A DNA stretch of 64,000 bases, from positions 2,327,797 through 2,391,796 of the forward strand of contig NC_067204.1 in NCBI RefSeq assembly GCF_026262505.1, written 5' to 3'. Positions within the stretch are counted from its first letter, which is position 1; the number at the start of each line of letters is the position of its first letter. This DNA is from Trichomonas vaginalis G3. Lineage: Eukaryota > Parabasalia > Trichomonadida > Trichomonadidae. This document shows, piece by piece, positions 1 through 13,300 of this stretch. The position numbers and the translations under genes were made by a program. Below the pieces are notes generated by a model. The model was not told the origin of the DNA, ran no database searches, and saw nothing but the letters and a program-made list of their open reading frames with translations.

Positions 1-152
1 AACTCTACCATCCTTCATAGTATGAATGTAAAAACCTTCTGGAATAGTTCCTGATTTAATGTATTCTACCAAAAACTTTGTTTCATTGCTTCAGTGACTT
101 TAGTCGTCATTTCAATCAAAGGTGAAGCTAGCACAGCGATAATGGATTTCAT
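1..152 (-). CDS. Partial mirror copy of the 93-aa unknown protein
   Basis: The start of the same gene found at 21072-21353, on the opposite strand at the edge of the left arm and cut by the window start. The sequence is nearly the same as the right-arm copy with slight length variation. Whether the full gene continues to the left cannot be seen. Confidence 0.6.
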
Positions 153-715
153 GACTTTTAGTATTTCATGCAATCTTAACAGATAGCCTTACAAGTACTT
201 CCAGTGTCCCTAGCTGTCCCTCCTTTTTATATAACTCCATGACATTTATAATCTCGCGAAACTTAACAGGTAGCATAACAGATTAAAATCAGATGAGGTT
301 TTGAACCAAAATTTCTAAGCAACGTTGTCAAGGATTTTGAGGAACTAGGGACAGAGTGTGGCAAAGTCCAAGATTTAATTTATCTTCATCTGTTTCATCA
401 ACTATCTCATCTAATATGCCAATATTTTATTCATAACTCGTGGCAAACTCACTAACTTTCGTTATGTTCATCTGCATGCTTCATCTGATAGAAAGTATGA
501 CTTTCATTAATTCTGTGAGATAATGAAAACTACTAGGGACAGAGACCATGGCAAAGTTTATGACTTTCATTATTTCCAGAACTTAATGAAAACTACTAGG
601 GACAGAGACCATGGCAAAGTTCATGATTTAATTTATTCTCTCACTAACAACAACCACAAACTCCAACACTAACAACAACCACAAACTCCAACACTAACGA
701 CAAAAATAAATGTCC

Positions 716-1030
716 TCACTTCTTAACAAAGTAATATGTGCTTCTTACACCACCATAGCTCAAACGTTTCTTTTCAAACATCGATTGAAACTTATTTTGA
801 GCCATTGGCTTTAGTCTCTTTTTCTTCAAATACGCCAAGAAATCTTCTTCACATCTTTTCACTTCATAGCCTTCTTTAAACTCCTCCTTGTTAAGTTCTA
901 TGAAATCCTTTATAACATTCTTTGTTGCAATGGCTTCTTCACGAACGACATCGTGAACTATTTCATCACTGTTCTCATGTATGACCTCCTCACTGTTCTC
1001 ATGTATGACCTCCTTATTGCATGAACTATT
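716..1030 (-). CDS. Mirror copy of the primase-tail-like reading frame
   Basis: Left-arm mirror of the frame at 20020-20334, the same length (104 codons plus stop). The amino-acid sequence agrees over the non-repetitive 80-residue end (…FLAYLKKKRLKPMAQNKF…). The upstream part is made of repeats. No start codon is found in frame before the unique part, so this is a partial gene. Confidence 0.5.
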   Translation of the reverse strand, partial: NSSCNKEVIHENSEEVIHENSDEIVHDVVREEAIATKNVIKDFIELNKEEFKEGYEVKRCEEDFLAYLKKKRLKPMAQNKFQSMFEKKRLSYGGVRSTYYFVKK

Positions 1031-2827
1031 TCATCACTGTTCTCATGTATGACCTCCTTACTGTTCTCATGAACTATTTCATCATTGCATTCATGTATGA
1101 CCTCCTCACTGTTCTCATGAACTATTTCATCATTGCATTCATGTATGACCTCCTTATTGCATGAACTATTTCATCACTATTCTCATGAACGTACATGTTT
1201 TGTCATGATTTCTTCATCGTAATGAACGTACATGTTTTGTCAAGGTTTCATCGTATATGTTTTGTCATGACTTCTTCGTATATGATTTGTCATGACTTCT
1301 TCGTATATGTTTTGTCAAGACTTCTTCGTCAAGATTTCATCGTAAATGATTTGTCATGACTTCTTCGTCAAGATTTCATCGTCAATGATTTGTCATGACT
1401 TCTTCATCGTATATGCTTTGTCAAGACTTCTTCGTCAAAACTTCATCGTCAATGATTTGTCATGACTTCTTCGTCAAAACTTCATCGTCAATGATTTGTC
1501 ATGACTTCTTCATCGTAAATGATTTGTCATGACCTCTTCATCGTAAATGTTTTGTCAAGGTTTCTTCGTATATGTTTTGTCATGACTTCATCGTATATGT
1601 TTTGTCAAGACTTCTTCGTCAAAACTTCATCGTATATGTTTTGTCATGATTTCATCGTAAATGATTTGTCATGACTTCTTCATCGTCAATGATTTGTCAT
1701 GACTTCATCGTATATGTTTTGTCATGACCTCTTCATCGTAAATGTTTTGTCAAAACTTCTTCGTACATGTTTTGTCATGACTTCTTCGTATATGTTTTGT
1801 CATGATTTCATCGTATATGTTTTGTCATGATTTCATCGTATATGTTTTGTCATGACTTCATCGTAAATGATTTGTCAAAACTTCTTCGTAAATGTTTTAT
1901 CATGATTTCATCGTAAATGTTTTGTCATGATTTCATCGTAAATGTTTTGTCATGATTTCATCGAAACTAAACATAAATGATTTGTCATGACTTCTTCGTA
2001 TATGTTTTGTCAAGACTTCATCGTATATGATTTGTCATGACTTCATCGTAAATGATTTGTCAAAACTTCATCGTAAATGTTTTGTCAAGACTTTGTCATG
2101 ACTTCATCGTAAATGATTTGTCATGATTTCATCGTAAATGTTTTGTCATGATTTCATCGTAAATGTTTTGTCATGATTTCATCATAAATGTTTTGTCATG
2201 ATTTCATGGAACTTAAACGTAAATGTTTTGTCATGATTTCATCGTAAATGTTTTGTCATGATTTCATCGTAAATGTTTTGTCATGATTTCATCGTAAATG
2301 TTTTGTCATGACCTCATGGAACTTAAACGTAAATGTTTTGTTATGACCTCATCGTAATGAGTGTAAATGACCCAAAAATAATGTTTATGTTAGAATGTTA
2401 GATCTAACACCTTTTCTAACATGTTTTCTAACATGACCTCATGGAACTTAAACGTAAATGTTTTGTTATGACCTCATGGAACTTAAACGTAAATGTTTTG
2501 TCATGACTTCATCGTAAATGTTTTGTTATGACTTCTTCATCGTAAATGTTTTGTCAAGACTTCTTCGTATATGTTTTGTCATGATTTCATCGTATATGTT
2601 TTGTCAAACATGAACGTATATGTTTTGTCATGATTTCATCGTATATGTTTTGTCATGACTTCTTCGTATATGTTTTGTCATGACCTCATCGTAAATGTTT
2701 TGTCATGACCTCATCGTAAATGTTTTGTTATGATTTCATGGAACTTAAACGTATATGTTTTGTCAAAACTTCTTCGTACATGTTTTGTCATGATTTCTTC
2801 ATCGTAAATGTTTTGTGAAGAATATAA

Positions 2828-2851
2828 CAACCGCCTGAATTCCGGCGGTTG
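2828..2851. other. Strong hairpin followed by T-run, beside the 57-codon ORF
   Basis: CAACCGCC and GGCGGTTG pair over 8 bp around an 8-nt loop, and CTTTTT follows. In bacteria this would look like an intrinsic terminator; in a eukaryotic nuclear sequence the role is unknown. Mirror copies lie near 14970-14993 and 18236-18259. It sits about 18 bp before the ATG of the 57-codon ORF in every copy. Confidence 0.75.
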
Positions 2852-2868
2852 CTTTTTATACAAAATTC

Positions 2869-3042
2869 ATGCAGGAAATTCTTGAGTTTTGGTTGAAAGA
2901 ATACGGTCAAGCCAAAAGTGGCTCGACCTCAAAACAAGCATTTTATGAGCTTACAAAGGGTGTTATGAATGAATTCAAAGGTATTTGCATACATCCTGAC
3001 CTCGTTCATTTTGTTGTTGAATTCAGCAAAAATAATGTTTAG
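2869..3042 (+). CDS. 57-aa unknown protein, copy 1
   Basis: This ORF begins at ATG after a strong hairpin and ends at a TAG that overlaps the start of a GGGTAGA fold-back module. The product starts MQEILEFWLKEYGQAKSG and includes an HPDLVHFVVEF stretch; it has no signal peptide or membrane segment and is not recognised. The reason to take it seriously is that the same 57 codons appear without change in three places of a fast-varying repeat array, and their composition is unlike the repeats. It could instead be a captured fragment of a longer gene. Transcription is unproven. Confidence 0.45.
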   Translation: MQEILEFWLKEYGQAKSGSTSKQAFYELTKGVMNEFKGICIHPDLVHFVVEFSKNNV

Positions 3043-6000
3043 GGTAGATGGTTTTTAGGTGTCACTACGTCACCATGTGTCACTCGGTTAATGAACTTCT
3101 CTGAAAAAATGAGACAACATGACATTTTGACAACAACACAGGAAATAAATGTTTACGTATATGTTTTGTCATGACTTCTTCGTACATGTTTTGTCATGAT
3201 TTCTTCATCGTAAATGTTTTGTCAAACATGAACGTAAATGATTTGTCATGACTTCTTCGTATATGTTTTGTTATGACCTCATGGAACTTAAACGTAAATG
3301 TTTTGTCATGACTTCATCGTAAATGTTTTGTCATGACTTCATCGTAAATGTTTTGTCAAGATTTCATCGTAAATGTTTTGTCAAGACTTCTTCGTATATG
3401 TTTTGTCAAACATGAACGTATATGTTTTGTCATGACTTCTTCATCGTAAATGTTTTGTCATGACTTCATCGTAATGAGTGTAAATGATTTCATATAATTG
3501 CTTACCTCGGAAAACCGAGAGAAGAGATTCCATATGAAAATCGCAAGAATTTGGCTCCTGGTTTGAAATATTATTATGTTCATAGATTTCATCGTATATG
3601 TTTTGTCAAACATGAACGTATATGTTTTGTCATGATTTCTTCATCGTAATGAGTGTAAATGACCCAAAAATATATTTTAGGTGAAGTGGTGAGATCTCAC
3701 CTCTTTTCTCACCTAATTTTTCACCCTCAGCCGCTAAGCGGCGAGACCCAAAGGGTCTTGAATTTGTCAAAACTTCATCGTAAATGATTTGTCAAGACTT
3801 CATCGTATATGTTTTGTCATGATTTCATCGTAAATGATTTGTCAAACATGAGTGTAAATGTTTTGTCATGACTTCTTCATCGTAAATGATTTGTCAAAAC
3901 TTCTTCGTAAATGTTTTGTCATGACTTCTTCGTAAATGTTTTGTCATGACTTCTTCATCGTAAATGTTTTGTCAAAACTTCTTCGTATATGTTTTGTCAT
4001 GACTTCTTCGTATATGTTTTGTCATGATTTCATCGTATATGTTTTGTCATGATTTCATCGTATATGTTTTGTCATGACTTCATCGTAAATGATTTGTCAA
4101 AACTTCTTCGTAAATGTTTTATCATGATTTCATCGTAAATGTTTTGTCATGATTTCATCGTAAATGTTTTGTCATGATTTCATCGAAACTAAACATAAAT
4201 GATTTGTCATGACTTCTTCGTATATGTTTTGTCAAGACTTCATCGTATATGATTTGTCATGACTTCATCGTAAATGATTTGTCAAAACTTCATCGTAAAT
4301 GTTTTGTCAAGACTTTGTCATGACTTCATCGTAAATGATTTGTCATGATTTCATCGTAAATGTTTTGTCATGATTTCATCGTAAATGTTTTGTCATGATT
4401 TCATCATAAATGTTTTGTCATGATTTCATGGAACTTAAACGTAAATGTTTTGTCATGATTTCATCGTAAATGTTTTGTCATGATTTCATCGTAAATGTTT
4501 TGTCATGATTTCATCGTAAATGTTTTGTCATGACCTCATGGAACTTAAACGTAAATGTTTTGTCATGACCTCATGGAACTTAAACGTAAATGTTTTGTTA
4601 TGACCTCATCGTAATGAGTGTAAATGACCCAAAAATAATGTTTATGTTAGAATGTTAGATCTAACACCTTTTCTAACATGTTTTCTAACATGACCTCATG
4701 GAACTTAAACGTAAATGTTTTGGTATGACCTCATGGAACTTAAACGTAAATGTTTTGTCATGACTTCATCGTAAATGTTTTGTCATGACTTCATCGTAAA
4801 TGTTTTGTCAAGATTTCATCGTAAATGTTTTGTCAAGACTTCTTCGTATATGTTTTGTCAAACATGAACGTATATGTTTTGTCATGACTTCTTCATCGTA
4901 AATGTTTTGTCATGACTTCATCGTAATGAGTGTAAATGATTTCATATAATTGCTTACCTCGGAAAACCGAGAGAAGAGATTCCATATGAAAATCGCAAGA
5001 ATTTGGCTCCTGGTTTGAAATATTATTATGTTCATAGATTTCATCGTATATGTTTTGTCAAACATGAACGTATATGTTTTGTCATGATTTCTTCATCGTA
5101 ATGAGTGTAAATGACCCAAAAATATATTTTAGGTGAAGTGGTGAGATCTCACCTCTTTTCTCACCTAATTTTCACCCTCAGCCGCTAAGCGGCGAGACCC
5201 AAAGGGTCTTGAATTTGTCAAAACTTCATCGTAAATGATTTGTCAAGACTTCATCGTATATGTTTTGTCATGATTTCATCGTAAATGATTTGTCAAACAT
5301 GATGTAAATGTTTTGTCATGACTTCTTCATCCGTAAATGATTGTCAAACTTCTTCGTAAATGTTTTGTCATGACTTCTTCGTAAATGTTTTGTCATGACT
5401 TCTTCATCGTAAATGTTTTGTCACTTCTTCGATGTTTTGTCAGACTTCATCGTATATGTTTTGTCATGATTTTCATCGTAAATGTTTGTCATGACATCGT
5501 AAATGTTTTGTCATGACTTCATCGTAAATGATTTGTCAAAACTTCTTCGTAAATGTTTTGTCATGACTTCTTCGTAAATGTTTTGTCATGACTTCCATCG
5601 TAAATGTTTTGTCACTTCATCGTATATGTTTTGTCATGACTTCATCGTATATGTTTTGTCATGATTTCATCGTATATGTTTTGTCATGACTTCATCGTAA
5701 ATGATTTGTCAAAACTTCTTCGTAAATGTTTTGTCAAATTTGTCATGATTTCATCGTAAATGTTTTGTCATGATTTCATCGTAAATTTTTGTCATGATTT
5801 TCATCGTAAATGTTTTTCATGACTTCATCGTATATGATTTGTCATGATTTCATTGATTTGAACTCATCGTAAATGTTTTGTCAAAAAAACTTCATCGTAA
5901 AATGATTTGTCATGATTTCATCGTAAATGTTTTGTCATGATTTCATCGTAAATGTTTTGTCATGATTTCATTTTAATCATAAATGTTTTGTCATGATTTC

Positions 6001-7752
6001 ATGGAACTTAAACGTAAATGTTTTGTCATGATTTCATCGTAAATGTTTTGTCATGATTTCATCGTAAATGTTTTGTCATGATTTCATCGTAAATGTTTTG
6101 TCATGACCTCATGGAACTTAAACGTAAATGTTTTGTCATGACCTCATGGAACTTAAACGTAAATGTTTTGTTATGACCTCATCGTAATGAGTGTAAATGA
6201 CCCAAAAATAATGTTTATGTTAGAATGTTAGATCTAACACCTTTTCTAACATGTTTTCTAACATGACCTCATGGAACTTAAACGTAAATGTTTTGGTATG
6301 ACCTCATGGAACTTAAACGTAAATGTTTTGTCATGACTTCATCGTAAATGTTTTGTCATGACTTCATCGTAAATGTTTTGTCAAGATTTCATCGTAAATG
6401 TTTTGTCAAGACTTCTTCGTATATGTTTTGTCAAACATGAACGTATATGTTTTGTCATGACTTCTTCATCGTAAATGTTTTGTCATGACTTCATCGTAAT
6501 GAGTGTAAATGATTTCATATAATTGCTTACCTCGGAAAACCGAGAGAAGAGATTCCATATGAAAATCGCAAGAATTTGGCTCCTGGTTTGAAATATTATT
6601 ATGTTCATAGATTTCATCGTATATGTTTTGTCAAACATGAACGTATATGTTTTGTCATGATTTCTTCATCGTAATGAGTGTAAATGACCCAAAAATATAT
6701 TTTAGGTGAAGTGGTGAGATCTCACCTCTTTTCTCACCTAATTTTTCACCCTCAGCCGCTAAGCGGCGAGACCCAAAGGGTCTTGAATTTGTCAAAACTT
6801 CATCGTAAATGATTTGTCAAGACTTCATCGTATATGTTTTGTCATGATTTCATCGTAAATGATTTGTCAAACATGAGTGTAAATGTTTTGTCATGACTTC
6901 TTCATCGTAAATGATTTGTCAAAACTTCTTCGTAAATGTTTTGTCATGACTTCTTCGTAAATGTTTTGTCATGACTTCTTCATCGTAAATGTTTTGTCAA
7001 AACTTCTTCGTATATGTTTTGTCATGACTTCTTCATTGTAATGAGTGTAAATGAACCAAAATAATGTTTACGTTCATGTTTGACAACAACACAGGAAATA
7101 AATGTTTACGTATATGTTTTGTCATGACTTCTTCGTCAAAACTTCATCGTCAATGATTTGTCATGACTTCTTCGTAAATGTTTTGTCATGACTTCTTCGT
7201 ATATGTTTTGTCAAGACTTCTTCGTCAAAACTTCATCGTCAATGATTTGTCATGACTTCATCGTCAAAACTTCATCGTATATTTTTGTCATGATTTCATC
7301 GTAAATGATTTGTCATGACTTCTTCATCGTAAATGTTTTGTCAAAACTTCTTCGTATATGTTTTGTCATGACTTCTTCATCGTAATGAGCGTACATGTTT
7401 TGTCATGACTTCATCGTAAATGAATTTTCATGACTTCATCGTAAATGATTTGTCATGACTTCATCGTAAATGATTTGTCAAGACTTCTTCGTCAAAACTT
7501 CATCGTCAATGATTTGTCATGACTTCATCGTCAAAACTTCTTCGTATATGTTTTGTCATGATTTCATCGTATATGTTTTGTCATGACCTCTTCGTATATG
7601 TTTTGTCATGATTTCATCGTATATGTTTTGTCATGACCTCTTCGTATATGTTTTGTCATGACCTCTTCGTATATGTTTTGTCAAGACCTCATCGTATATG
7701 TTTTGTCATGATTTCTTCATCGTAATGAGCGTAAATCAGACAAAAATATATT

Positions 7753-7800
7753 TTAGGTGAAGTGGTGAGATCTCACCTCTTTTCTCACCTCTTTTCTCAC
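7753..7800. repeat. AGATCT fold-back module, GGTGAGA version
   Basis: Same plan as the TTAGA version but with different words: AGGTGA, then GGTGAGATCTCACC, then TTTTCTCACC repeated. Other copies lie near 3680, 5130, 6700, 10040, 11540, 13050, 14110 and 17380, and one lies outside the palindrome at 21397-21450. Confidence 0.88.
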
Positions 7801-8589
7801 CTCAGCCGCTAAGCGGCGAGACCCAAAGGGTCTTGAATTTTCATGATTTCTTCGTAAATGATTTGTCAAACATGAACGTAAATGTTTTGTCATGATTTCT
7901 TCATCGTAAATGTTTTGTCAAACATGAACGTACATGCTTTGTCAAGACTTCATCGTAAATGTTTTGTCAAACATGAACGTACATGCTTTGTCAAGACTTC
8001 ATCGTACATGTTTTGTCATGACTTCTTCGTATATGTTTTGTCAAACATGAACGTAAATGTTTTGTCAAACATGAACGTACATGATTTGTCATGATTTCTT
8101 CGTAAATGTTTTGTCAAACATGAACGTAAATGTTTTGTCAAACATGAACGTACATGTTTTGTCATGATTTCTTCGTAAATGTTTTGTCATGATTTCATCG
8201 TTTATGTTTTGTCATGATTTTATCGTACATGTTTTGTCATGATTTCTTCATTGTATATGTTTTGTCAAACATGAACGTACATGTTTTGTCAAAACTTCTT
8301 CGTATATGTTTTGTCATGATTTTATCGTAAATGTTTTGTCATGATTTCTTCGTAAATGTTTTGTCATGATTTCTTCTTCGTAAATGTTTTGTCAAACATG
8401 AACGTACATGTTTTGTCAAAACTTCTTCGTATATGTTTTGTCATGATTTTATCGTAAATGTTTTGTCATGATTTCTTCGTATATGTTTTGTCATGATTTC
8501 TTCGTATATGTTTTGTCATGATTTCTTCGTATATGTTTTGTCATGATTTCTTCATCGTAATGAACGTAAATGACCCAAAAATAATGTTT

Positions 8590-8639
8590 AGGGTAGATGG
8601 TTAGATCTAACCTCATTTCTACCCTCATTTCTACCCTCA
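8590..8639. repeat. AGATCT fold-back module, GGGTAGA version
   Basis: The third version: GGGTAGA, then GGTTAGATCTAACC, then TCATTTCTACCC twice. Mirror copies lie near 10700-10745 and 12235-12290. The left half of this version also abuts the stop codon of the 57-codon ORF. Confidence 0.87.
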
Positions 8640-9284
8640 GCCGCTAAGCGGCGAGACCCAAAGGGTCTTGAATTTTCATGATTTCTTCATCGTAATGAGC
8701 GTAAATGACCCAAAAATAATGTTTATGTTAGAATGTTAGATCTAACACTTTTTCTAACATGTTTTCTCACCTCAGCCGCTAAGCGGCGAGACCCAAAGGG
8801 TCTTGAATTTTCATGATTTCATCGTACATGTTTTGTCAAGACTTCTTCGTAAATGTTTTGTCAAACATGAACGTATATGTTTTGTCATGATTTCTTCGTA
8901 AATGATTTGTCAAGACTTCTTCATCGTAATGAGCGTAAATGACCCAAAAATAATGTTTATGTTAGAATGTTAGATCTAACACTTTTTCTAACATGTTTTC
9001 TCACCTCAGCCGCTAAGCGGCGAGACCCAAAGGGTCTTGAATTTTCATGATTTCTTCGTATATGTTTTGTCGAAACTTCATCGTAATGAGTGTACATGTT
9101 TTGTCAAGACTTCTTCATCGTATATGTTTTGTCATGATTTCTTCGTACATGTTTTGTCATGACTTCTTCATCGTAATGAACGTAAATGATTTGTCAAACA
9201 TGAACGTAAATGTTTTGTCAAGACCTCTTCGTATATGTTTTGTCATGATTTCTTCATCGTAATGAGTGTAAATGATCCAAAAAT

Positions 9285-9340
9285 AATGTTTATGTTAGAA
9301 TGTTAGATCTAACACCTTTTCTAACATGTTTTCTAACATG
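9285..9340. repeat. AGATCT fold-back module, TTAGA version
   Basis: The core is GTTAGATCTAAC, with another ATGTTAGA to the left and two or more TCTAACATG words to the right, so two left words can pair with three right ones. It is preceded by AAAAATAATGTTTATG. Further copies lie near 2385, 4637, 6209, 8720, 8958, 9800, 10375, 10610, 11870, 12110, 15380 and 18650. Confidence 0.88.
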
Positions 9341-9343
9341 GAG

Positions 9344-9720
9344 GATTTCATTAGATATAAATATTCTTCCTTCATTTCATTCTATACACAATTTACATCA
9401 TAGACGATTTAATAGATATAATACTTTACTGTTTCATCTGATATAAACATTCTTCCTTCATTTCATTCTATACACAATTTACATCATAGACGATTTAATA
9501 GATATAATACTTTACTGTTTCATTAGATATACACATTCTTCCTTCATTTCATTCTATACACAATTTACATCATAGACGATTTAATAGATATAATACTTTA
9601 CTGTTTCATTAGATATACACATTCTTCCTTCATTTCATTCTATACACAATTTACATCATAGACGATTTAATAGATATAATACTTTACTGTTTCATCTGAT
9701 ATAAACATTATTTGTTGAAA
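9344..9720. repeat. 86-bp tandem repeat at the palindrome centre
   Basis: Units begin at about 9344, 9431, 9517, 9603 and 9689, a period of 86 bp with the first unit 87. They share the words TTCATTAGATATA or TTCATCTGATATA and TACACAATTTACATCATAGAC. This is nearly all of the roughly 390-bp non-palindromic spacer between the two arms. No ORF is present. Confidence 0.92.
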
Positions 9721-10327
9721 GTATCCTAAAATATTTGATGGACTTTAACTAAAATAATGTTTAGGAAGAATATTTATATCTAATGAAATCCTCCATGTTA
9801 GAAAACATGTTAGAAAAGGTGTTAGATCTAACATTCTAACATAAACATTATTTTTGGGTCATTTACGCTCATTACGATGAAGAAGTCATGACAAAACATA
9901 TACGATGAAACCATGACAAATCATTTACGTTCATGTTTGACAAAACATTTACGAAGAAGTCTTGACAAAACATGTACGATGAAGTTTCGACAAAACATGT
10001 ACGATGAAATCATGAAAATTCATGAGGTGAGAAAAGAGGTGAGAAAAGAGGTGAGATCTCACCACTTCACCTAAAATATATTTTTGTCTGATTTACGCTC
10101 ATTACGATGAAGAAATCATGACAAAACATATACGAAGAGGTCTTGACAAAACATTTACGTTCATGTTTGACAAATCATTTACGTTCATTACGATGAAGAA
10201 GTCATGACAAAACATGTACGAAGAAATCATGACAAAACATATACGATGAAGAAGTCTTGACAAAACATGTACACTCATTACGATGAAGTTTCGACAAAAC
10301 ATATACGAAGAAATCATGAAAATTCAA

Positions 10328-13300
10328 GACCCTTTGGGTCTCGCCGCTTAGCGGCTGAGGTGAGAAAACATGTTAGAAAAAGTGTTAGATCTAACATTCT
10401 AACATAAACATTATTTTTGGGTCATTTACGCTCATTACGATGAAGAAGTCTTGACAAATCATTTACGAAGAAATCATGACAAAACATATACGTTCATGTT
10501 TGACAAAACATTTACGAAGAAGTCTTGACAAAACATGTACGATGAAATCATGAAAATTCAAGACCCTTTGGGTCTCGCCGCTTAGCGGCTGAGGTGAGAA
10601 AACATGTTAGAAAAAGTGTTAGATCTAACATTCTAACATAAACATTATTTTTGGGTCATTTACGCTCATTACGATGAAGAAATCATGAAAATTCAATGAG
10701 GGTAGAAATGAGGGTAGAAATGAGGTTAGATCTAACCATCTACCCTAAACATTATTTTTGGGTCATTTACGTTCATTACGATGAAGAAATCATGACAAAA
10801 CATATACGAAGAAATCATGAAAAACATATACGAAGAAATCATGACAAAACATTTACGATAAAATCATGACAAAACATATACGAAGAAGTTTTGACAAAAC
10901 ATGTACGTTCATGTTTGACAAAACATTTACGAAGAAGAAATCATGACAAAACATTTACGAAGAAATCATGACAAAACATTTACGATAAAATCATGACAAA
11001 ACATATACGAAGAAGTTTTGACAAAACATGTACGTTCATGTTTGACAAAACATATACAATGAAGAAATCATGACAAAACATGTACGATAAAATCATGACA
11101 AAACATAAACGATGAAATCATGACAAAACATTTACGAAGAAATCATGACAAAACATGTACGTTCATGTTTGACAAAACATTTACGTTCATGTTTGACAAA
11201 ACATTTACGAAGAAATCATGACAAATCATGTACGTTCATGTTTGACAAAACATTTACGTTCATGTTTGACAAAACATATACGAGAAGTCATGACAAAACA
11301 TGTACGATGAAGTCTTGACAAAGCATGTACGTTCATGTTTGACAAAACATTTACGATGAAGTCTTGACAAAGCATGTACGTTCATGTTTGACAAAACATT
11401 TACGATGAAGAAATCATGACAAAACATTTACGTTCATGTTTGACAAAACATTTACGTTCATGTTTGACAAATCATTTACGAAGAAATCATGAAAATTCAA
11501 GACCCTTTGGGTCTCGCCGCTTAGCGGCTGAGGTGAGAAAAGAGGTGAGAAAAGAGGTGAGATCTCACCACTTCACCTAAAATATATTTTTGTCTGATTT
11601 ACGCTCATTACGATGAAGAAATCATGACAAAACATATACGATGAGGTCTTGACAAAACATATACGTTCATGTTTGACAAATCATTTACGTTCATTACGAT
11701 GAAGAAGTCATGACAAAACATGTACGAAGAAATCATGACAAAACATATACGATGAAGAAGTCTTGACAAAACATGTACACTCATTACGATGAAGTTTCGA
11801 CAAAACATATACGAAGAAATCATGAAAATTCAAGACCCTTTGGGTCTCGCCGCTTAGCGGCTGAGGTGAGAAAACATGTTAGAAAAAGTGTTAGATCTAA
11901 CATTCTAACATAAACATTATTTTTGGGTCATTTACGCTCATTACGATGAAGAAGTCTTGACAAATCATTTACGAAGAAATCATGACAAAACATATACGTT
12001 CATGTTTGACAAAACATTTACGAAGAAGTCTTGACAAAACATGTACGATGAAATCATGAAAATTCAAGACCCTTTGGGTCTCGCCGCTTAGCGGCTGAGG
12101 TGAGAAAACATGTTAGAAAAAGTGTTAGATCTAACATTCTAACATAAACATTATTTTTGGGTCATTTACGCTCATTACGATGAAGAAATCATGAAAATTC
12201 AAGACCCTTTGGGTCTCGCCGCTTAGCGGCTGAGGGTAGAAATGAGGGTAGAAATGAGGTTAGATCTAACCATCTACCCTAAACATTATTTTTGGGTCAT
12301 TTACGTTCATTACGATGAAGAAATCATGACAAAACATATACGAAGAAATCATGACAAAACATATACGAAGAAATCATGACAAAACATTTACGATAAAATC
12401 ATGACAAAACATATACGAAGAAGTTTTGACAAAACATGTACGTTCATGTTTGACAAAACATTTACGAAGAAGAAATCATGACAAAACATTTACGAAGAAA
12501 TCATGACAAAACATTTACGATAAAATCATGACAAAACATATACGAAGAAGTTTTGACAAAACATGTACGTTCATGTTTGACAAAACATATACAATGAAGA
12601 AATCATGACAAAACATGTACGATAAAATCATGACAAAACATAAACGATGAAATCATGACAAAACATTTACGAAGAAATCATGACAAAACATTTACGTTCA
12701 TGTTTGACAAAACATTTACGAAGAAATCATGACAAATCATGTACGTTCATGTTTGACAAAACATTTACGTTCATGTTTGACAAAACATATACGAAGAAGT
12801 CATGACAAAACATGTACGATGAAGTCTTGACAAAGCATGTACGTTCATGTTTGACAAAACATTTACGATGAAGTCTTGACAAAGCATGTACGTTCATGTT
12901 TGACAAAACATTTACGATGAAGAAATCATGACAAAACATTTACGTTCATGTTTGACAAAACATTTACGTTCATGTTTGACAAATCATTTACGAAGAAATC
13001 ATGAAAATTCAAGACCCTTTGGGTCTCGCCGCTTAGCGGCTGAGGTGAGAAAAGAGGTGAGAAAAGAGGTGAGATCTCACCACTTCACCTAAAATATATT
13101 TTTGTCTGATTTACGCTCATTACGATGAAGAAATCATGACAAAACATATACGATGAGGTCTTGACAAAACATATACGAAGAGGTCATGACAAAACATATA
13201 CGAAGAGGTCATGACAAAACATATACGATGAAATCATGACAAAACATATACGAAGAGGTCATGACAAAACATATATGATGAAATCATGACAAAACATATA

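Larger units (their letters stand above)
3730..9036. repeat. Double-hairpin modules, left arm (7 copies)
   Basis: A 28-bp GC-rich module made of two hairpins, GCCGCTAAGCGGC (5-bp stem, 3-nt loop) and GACCCAAAGGGTC (5-6 bp stem, 3-nt loop), separated by GA. Copies start at 3730, 5181, 6755, 7805, 8640, 8775 and 9009. Each directly follows an AGATCT fold-back module and is followed by TTGAATTT. It stands out strongly from the AT-rich surroundings and is almost invariant. Confidence 0.9.
1195..9330. repeat. Mosaic 24-28 bp minisatellite, left arm
   Basis: Hundreds of units follow the scheme CGTAAATGTTTTGTCATGA plus a TTTCAT, CTTCTT or CTTCATC tail. Each slot has few alternatives: AAATG/ATATG/ACATG/CAATG, then TTTTGTCA/ATTTGTCA/CTTTGTCA, then TGACTT/TGATTT/AGACTT/AAACTT/AACATGAA, then CATCG/CTTCG/CTTCATCG. 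Open frames such as 7882-8094 and 9047-9262 are repeat translations with the same short peptide recurring, not genes. Confidence 0.93.
1..9371. repeat. Left arm of giant inverted repeat
   Basis: The first bases are the reverse complement of the sequence ending near 21226, and the innermost bases (9341-9371) are the reverse complement of 9763-9794. In between, the same modules recur in mirrored order. The arm is cut by the window start, so its true length is unknown. It is about 2.1 kb shorter than the right arm because segment copy numbers differ. It contains mostly 24-28 bp mosaic repeats plus fold-back modules and a few gene pieces. A patch at about 5290-5990 is much more indel-ridden than its sister copies and may be poor consensus. 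Confidence 0.93.

Noticed and set aside
1195-9330. The array as a CRISPR
   Set aside because: Units are contiguous variants without unique spacers, the host is eukaryotic, and no cas gene is present.
7882-12939. Open frames of about 70 codons in the array (7882-8094, 9047-9262, 10102-10317, 11608-11823, 12727-12939)
   Set aside because: They are translations of the 24-28 bp units, with short motifs like MFCHDFF and VLSNMNV repeating, and appear on both strands as mirror copies.
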